A DNA stretch of 64,000 bases from Gilliamella sp. ESL0443 (GTDB taxonomy: Bacteria > Pseudomonadota > Gammaproteobacteria > Enterobacterales > Orbaceae), in contig NZ_CP048263.1 of NCBI RefSeq assembly GCF_019469165.1, positions 1,798,001 to 1,862,000 of the forward strand, given 5' to 3'. Shown here piece by piece: positions 59,609 to 64,000 of the stretch. The notes beneath the pieces were generated by a model. That model did no database searches. It saw only the letters and a program-made list of their open reading frames with translations, and was not told the DNA's origin. The stretch's first letter is position 1, and each line of letters opens with the position of its first letter. The position numbers and the translations under genes were made by a program.

Positions 59609-62284
59609 CTAATTAACTGAAACTTGTAATTTAAATCCTTGATCTCCAGCACATGCTACTGGTGATGCTGCTACCTGATTAAGATTTATATACCCTGGAG
59701 CTCCAGCCACAGCAGGAATGCTTGTACCTGTTGTTGCATAACTAGTCATGTTCGTTCTGATAGTGTAAGGTGCATTCGGTCCCATACTTACGTTAAACCA
59801 AGGACCATTAGGATTATCAACATAACTTGGTAATGTTGTCATTGCACTTCCAGGACATGCCAAGTTATTTGAACCAACAAGTGACCATATAATAAATGGG
59901 TTGGTAATTTCCACAGTTTCAGTATCATCAACGTAAGCTTTTACGTTATATTCAGTACCTACATACCATCCAGTAATACCGGGTTCAAAATCAAGTACGT
60001 TTCCATTTTGTCTAGCAACTAAAGTCCCATCATTACGATATACTTTAATGTAACCAGCTCTACCCCCACCAAAATTAACCGAAGCTTTGTTGAAAGACTG
60101 ACCATAACCATCTAATTTGATAGAAAAATCAACTGCTCCATCAAAGTTTGAAGCAACGTCGATAGTGTAAGTATCACCAATAGCTGTTGTACCCGCTGCG
60201 GTAGACGCATTTGCTGAAATGTTATCGCCCATTTTAACTTTTTCAAAAGATTTAACAATGACACAACGTTCTGATGTAGGACAACTTCTTACAGTACCGG
60301 AAGTACCATCAATTAAATTGACTTTTGTACCATTACTGGTTGCTGTCCACAAATCAACCACTGAGGATTTGAATGTATTGCTTACCTTAGACATCAATGA
60401 TTGGTCACTAAAACCATCATAACCATCCCCAAAGCTTCCACTTCCAGTAGGCGTTCCAGGGGTAACCAAACTTGCTAATAGTGTTACTGAAGTCGTACCA
60501 TCAGCTACAGCTTGTACAGACGTTGTTGGATTTCTTAAACTATCAATCGCCCAAACACCTACTTTACGAATATTTAAATTAGGTAGAACTTCAAATGAAA
60601 CTGAATTAGATGTTGCTGATTTTCCTTTGCTATCAGTAACCGTTACTGCTAGGTTATAAACGCCATTTGTACTAATTGGCAATCTGTTCCCATTTCGGTC
60701 TACATAACTAGGTGCAACAATCTTCCAATTCTTAACATCAGCAGGAGGTGTTAACCATGAAGAGCTAGTACACACTCCCACAGCAGAACATAAGAAACCA
60801 CCACCATTATCAATATCTTGCATATTGCCTGACCAAGCTAAACTTGATATACCTTTGGCATTATGAACACCTATAACTAGATCATGAGTAGTACCTTCAA
60901 GTAATCGAAGAGAATCTAACCCTAAATCAACAGTCATTTTCTTTTCTTTATATTCAAGAACAATATAGTTATTACGATCAACTAGATCATATCGACTGCC
61001 TTTTAAAGAACGAGCCGCTTGAACCATATCTGGGTCTAACTGATCTTTTAACGGTGTACCAATACGATAATTCATTGTTAATTCAGCAGATGTGATTTTT
61101 TTACTATCCTGTCCGCGCTTATGTTGAGCTTTAACGGTAAATAAAGGAACTGGGGTATAATCTAATCCGACTGTGATCGCTCTTGGATCTTTTTGTAAAT
61201 TATCCTTACCAAATAAAGCGACCTTATCACCATAGTATTGTTCATACATAAGTGATCCGCCTAAATGAGGATATTGAGGTAAATAGCCCTGAAAGCGAAT
61301 GTCAAAACCTCTAGCTGCTCGTTCTAAATAGTCATCAAAGTCTCTGGAATCTTTCCAGTCAGATAATGGATGATAATAGTTAGCAGCAAACTTCATATAA
61401 TCAGTCCAAGCTTCAGCACCTAGACCTAAACGATTGTGTGAACGTTGGAAATCATGATCAAGAAAGGCGTTATACCCTAATAGCCATGTATTATCAGCAA
61501 CATCCCAACGTTGACCAATACCAAAGTTACCAATATGACGATTATGTTCGTATTCTTGGAATGATAACTGACTAAAAATCAGCGTGCTGTCCGTATCAAT
61601 CAATGGGCTAAATAATTTAACATTAATATTATTGAATTCCCCCTTATCGCTTAAATCAAATTGTAATTGAGCAGTACCAAAACGGCCTAAAAAATTTTGA
61701 GCAGCGCTACGAAGAGGATCTACTACTTGTGAATGAATACCATTACGGACATAATTTTCAGCATAATCTTTACCTTTGTTTTTCAAATGTCCTGAGATAC
61801 CACCATTATCCGCTGAAGTAATACTTTTCCAATCTTGAGTTGCAAGTGTTTGCAAGGTGGTAGCTATTTGGCTTGATAGTGCATCTTTGTCTTTATTTAC
61901 ATCGTAATTATCATCAGAGCCTAGCGAAGGTAAATTTGAGTATTTATCTTTCTTATTATTTTTATTTATTGCTGGTAATAAAGGAGAATTTTCAGGTAAA
62001 ACTAATCGTTCATCGACTTCAACCATATCTTTTTTATCGAAACGACCTGCATTCATAGCACGTAATTCAGAAATTGAAATATTACTTAATAATGCAATTT
62101 GGTACAAACTACGTTTTTGATTATTAATCATTTCTCGAGCTTTAGTACCATTTTTTAATTCAATGATTTTATTGCTATCAACCACATTCGACAATTGCTG
62201 AGTATCAATAGCATAAGCATAATTCCAACTTAATGTAGCCATTACAAATGCTGAGATAACTCTTAAATTAAGATTCTTTCTCAC
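59609..62284 (-). CDS. Inverse autotransporter adhesin (invasin/intimin-like)
   Basis: A large surface protein of 891 aa. I prefer the GTG at 62282-62284 (MRKNLNLRV), with AAGGA 9 bases upstream; the ATG at 62293 sits directly against that AAGGA. A signal peptide ends at AYA. A LysM-like peptidoglycan-binding module follows (SLYQIALLSNISISELRAMN, about 57-95). The inverse-autotransporter barrel (about 185-445) shows NVKLFSPLIDTDSTLIFSQL, IGNFGIGQRW, GYNAFLDHDF, NRLGLGAEAW and YYHPLSDW. The surface part has an Ig-like domain (about 455-580) and further beta domains with several cysteines, ending GFKLQVSVN. It fits Type Ve secretion with BamA. Confidence 0.9.
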   Translation of the reverse strand: MRKNLNLRVISAFVMATLSWNYAYAIDTQQLSNVVDSNKIIELKNGTKAREMINNQKRSLYQIALLSNISISELRAMNAGRFDKKDMVEVDERLVLPENSPLLPAINKNNKKDKYSNLPSLGSDDNYDVNKDKDALSSQIATTLQTLATQDWKSITSADNGGISGHLKNKGKDYAENYVRNGIHSQVVDPLRSAAQNFLGRFGTAQLQFDLSDKGEFNNINVKLFSPLIDTDSTLIFSQLSFQEYEHNRHIGNFGIGQRWDVADNTWLLGYNAFLDHDFQRSHNRLGLGAEAWTDYMKFAANYYHPLSDWKDSRDFDDYLERAARGFDIRFQGYLPQYPHLGGSLMYEQYYGDKVALFGKDNLQKDPRAITVGLDYTPVPLFTVKAQHKRGQDSKKITSAELTMNYRIGTPLKDQLDPDMVQAARSLKGSRYDLVDRNNYIVLEYKEKKMTVDLGLDSLRLLEGTTHDLVIGVHNAKGISSLAWSGNMQDIDNGGGFLCSAVGVCTSSSWLTPPADVKNWKIVAPSYVDRNGNRLPISTNGVYNLAVTVTDSKGKSATSNSVSFEVLPNLNIRKVGVWAIDSLRNPTTSVQAVADGTTSVTLLASLVTPGTPTGSGSFGDGYDGFSDQSLMSKVSNTFKSSVVDLWTATSNGTKVNLIDGTSGTVRSCPTSERCVIVKSFEKVKMGDNISANASTAAGTTAIGDTYTIDVASNFDGAVDFSIKLDGYGQSFNKASVNFGGGRAGYIKVYRNDGTLVARQNGNVLDFEPGITGWYVGTEYNVKAYVDDTETVEITNPFIIWSLVGSNNLACPGSAMTTLPSYVDNPNGPWFNVSMGPNAPYTIRTNMTSYATTGTSIPAVAGAPGYINLNQVAASPVACAGDQGFKLQVSVN

Positions 62285-62689
62285 CGTAATCATTCCTTAT
62301 ATTTCACCAACTTTAATAAAGGCATCGTTTTTATTTACTTTGCTATACTGTTTTTAAAGTTGCTATTATTTAATATGTTGTTTTCATTATGCGACTTTTA
62401 TACTAAATATTATTCGCGTCAAAATTAAAACTTCTTTACAAAACAGCTGTATTTGGAAAGATTTTATTACATAAATGTAATTTATAAAACTATTTTATAA
62501 CTTTTTTTGACATCTTTTTGTAAAGACTATTTTTTTTGATATTAATCAAAGAGTTAATTCATTATATTTTTGTGTAAAACTTACGATTTTTATTAATTAA
62601 TCAACTTAATATTACTTTTTAGTAATAGAAATTAAGCAACAGAGTAATATTTCATATTGTAAAATAGGGAGGCTAATTTATGGGGTAGA

Positions 62690-62721
62690 AATAAGCTTGA
62701 ACTATTCAGGTCAAGCTTATT
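62690..62721 (-). terminator. Hairpin downstream of purF
   Basis: AATAAGCTTGA (62690-62700) and TCAAGCTTATT (62711-62721) form a perfect 11-bp stem with a 10-base loop, 35 bases beyond the purF stop. The minus-strand sequence after it is only moderately T-rich. The rest of the 472-base gap to the adhesin is very AT-rich and presumably holds the adhesin promoter, which I could not place with confidence. Confidence 0.6.
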
Positions 62722-62756
62722 CAAAATTATAGGTTATATTTTAGAAAATTAAATAA

Positions 62757-64000
62757 CTAGTATTGACCTTCATTATAAATTTCAAGATTTTCAGATTCTG
62801 GTATGATTGATTTATTTTCGGCTCTGTGATGCTCTAGAGTATCAAAATAATTATCATCAATTCCTTCAGTAACATATTTTCCATCAAAAACAGAACATTC
62901 TAGATGATGAATATTAGGATTTTGCTCTTTAATACAATCAATTAAATCAGAAAGATTTTGAAATATTAATTTATCTGCTCCAATTTCTTTTGCAATTTGA
63001 CCAACAGAACGGTTATAAGCTATAAGTTCACTAGCCACTGGCATATCAATACCATAAACATTAGGATGTCTAATTTCAGGCGCTGCCGAAGCTAGATAAA
63101 CTTTTTTAGCACCAACTGAACGCACCATCTCAAGTATTTTTTCTGATGTAGTCCCTCGAACAATGGAATCATCAACTAGAAGAACATTCTTACCTTCAAA
63201 TTCAATACGATTAGCATTTAGTTTTCTTCTTACTGAAAGTTTTCGTTCCGCTTGACCTGGCATGATAAAAGTACGCCCAACATAACGGTTTTTAACAAAT
63301 CCTTGTCGATAGGGTTTATTTAGAATTCTGGCAATTTCAAGCGCGGCATCACATGATGTTTCAGGAATAGGAATTACGACATCAATATCAATGTCTTTCC
63401 ATTCTCTAGCAATTTTTTGACCTAGTTTCTGTCCCATTAATATACGAGATTGATAGACTGAAACACCATTCATCAATGAGTCTGGGCGGGCAAAATAAAC
63501 ATATTCAAAAATACATGGGTAATATTGAGGATTATTTGCACACTGTTTTGAATAAAGTTGTCCATCTTGAGTAATATAGATAGCTTCACCGGGTTCTACA
63601 TCACGCATAAATTCAAAATCGAGAATATCTAAAGCAACACTTTCTGATGCAACCATATATTCTGTCTTTTGATTATCAAGCACTTTTTTACCTATCACCA
63701 AAGGACGAATACCAAATGGGTCACGAAATGCGACTAATCCATGTCCAATAATCATTGCAACACATGCATAAGCACCTTTAATGATTTGATGTACCCGATT
63801 GATAGCGGTGAAAATATTTTCTGCAGTTAATGGATAGGTAGGGAATTTATCAAGTTCGCTAGCAAAAATATTAAGTAATACTTCTGAATCAGAGCTTGTA
63901 TTAATGTGGCGTCTTGCTAATTCAAATACTTTATTTCTTAATTGGTCAGTATTAGTTAAATTACCATTGTGTGCAAGTGCAATACCATAAGGTGAATTGA
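62757..64000 (-). CDS. purF: Amidophosphoribosyltransferase PurF, 5' end cut by window edge
   Basis: First committed enzyme of de novo purine synthesis. The frame is open to the window edge, so about 90 N-terminal residues with the catalytic Cys2 lie outside; 413 residues are visible. They include [16 protein letters not shown] and [20 protein letters not shown] of the glutaminase domain (in parts), then [19 protein letters not shown]. The PRPP-binding loop [17 protein letters not shown] marks the phosphoribosyltransferase domain. The ATG at 63755 is an internal methionine, not the start. The C-terminus [11 protein letters not shown] matches E. coli (ENLEMHNEG). Confidence 0.95.
   Translation of the reverse strand, partial: NSPYGIALAHNGNLTNTDQLRNKVFELARRHINTSSDSEVLLNIFASELDKFPTYPLTAENIFTAINRVHQIIKGAYACVAMIIGHGLVAFRDPFGIRPLVIGKKVLDNQKTEYMVASESVALDILDFEFMRDVEPGEAIYITQDGQLYSKQCANNPQYYPCIFEYVYFARPDSLMNGVSVYQSRILMGQKLGQKIAREWKDIDIDVVIPIPETSCDAALEIARILNKPYRQGFVKNRYVGRTFIMPGQAERKLSVRRKLNANRIEFEGKNVLLVDDSIVRGTTSEKILEMVRSVGAKKVYLASAAPEIRHPNVYGIDMPVASELIAYNRSVGQIAKEIGADKLIFQNLSDLIDCIKEQNPNIHHLECSVFDGKYVTEGIDDNYFDTLEHHRAENKSIIPESENLEIYNEGQY

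Noticed and set aside
62294-62640. Adhesin promoter at TTGACG...TATAAA (about 62400-62430)
   Set aside because: The two boxes are only 14 bases apart, too close for a normal sigma-70 promoter, and the AT-rich region offers many equal alternatives.

Overview
The window is the chromosome of an AT-rich gammaproteobacterium with mostly single-copy housekeeping genes. MukFEB instead of SMC, CpxAR, FabR next to OxyR, an EF-P/EpmB pair, secG followed directly by tRNA-Leu(GAG), and protein sequences close to E. coli but with strongly A/T-biased codons suggest the Orbales (the Gilliamella/Frischella/Orbus group of insect gut symbionts). That assignment is inferred from protein resemblance and base composition; no 16S gene is present to test it.

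Layout. 1-3.9 kb: a cut hypothetical gene, nudC, and the minus-strand block rpmH-rnpA-yidD-yidC with a consensus promoter. 3.9-10.6 kb: divergent epmB/efp, trmL, cpxRA, thiI, then secG and leuU (tRNA-Leu GAG). 10.6-12.8 kb: a decayed integrative element in the 3' end of leuU, with degenerate att-like repeats, a truncated integrase start joined to a P4-type primase tail, and two small exported cargo proteins. 12.8-19.3 kb: mukFEB condensin. 19.3-29.1 kb: a Fur-box-controlled DUF4198 protein, a 14-TM MFS exporter, pntAB, oxyR-fabR, and pcnB (apparently starting at AUU, as in E. coli). 29.1-36.4 kb: lptD-surA-rsmA-apaH and sppA. 36.4-42.3 kb: a YejM/LapC-like sulfatase-fold protein, moaCDE, priA and a ComEA-like protein. 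42.4-50.3 kb: the proteostasis block tig-clpP-clpX-lon-ppiD, with a sigma-32-type promoter before lon. 50.4-57.3 kb: the envelope block uppS-cdsA-rseP-bamA-skp-lpxD. 57.4-58.3 kb: crp and yheU. 58.4-62.3 kb: an inverse autotransporter (invasin/intimin-like) followed by a SinI-family partner. The window ends inside purF.

How the genes fit together. Much of the window serves envelope biogenesis and its surveillance: YidC/SecG insertion and export, SurA/Skp/PpiD chaperones, BamA, LptD, LpxD, the LPS regulator YejM, RseP and CpxAR. The large adhesin and its partner depend on this machinery. Several E. coli-type operons are present in shortened form: hupB is missing after lon, pdxA and apaG from the surA operon, sthA between oxyR and fabR, moaA/moaB before moaC, and fabZ/lpxA after lpxD. 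This points to genome streamlining or rearrangement.

I found no CRISPR array, intact insertion sequence, rRNA operon or defence locus. The least explained parts are the leuU island remnant with its two orphan exported proteins, and the adhesin/SinI pair, whose C-termini share a motif.
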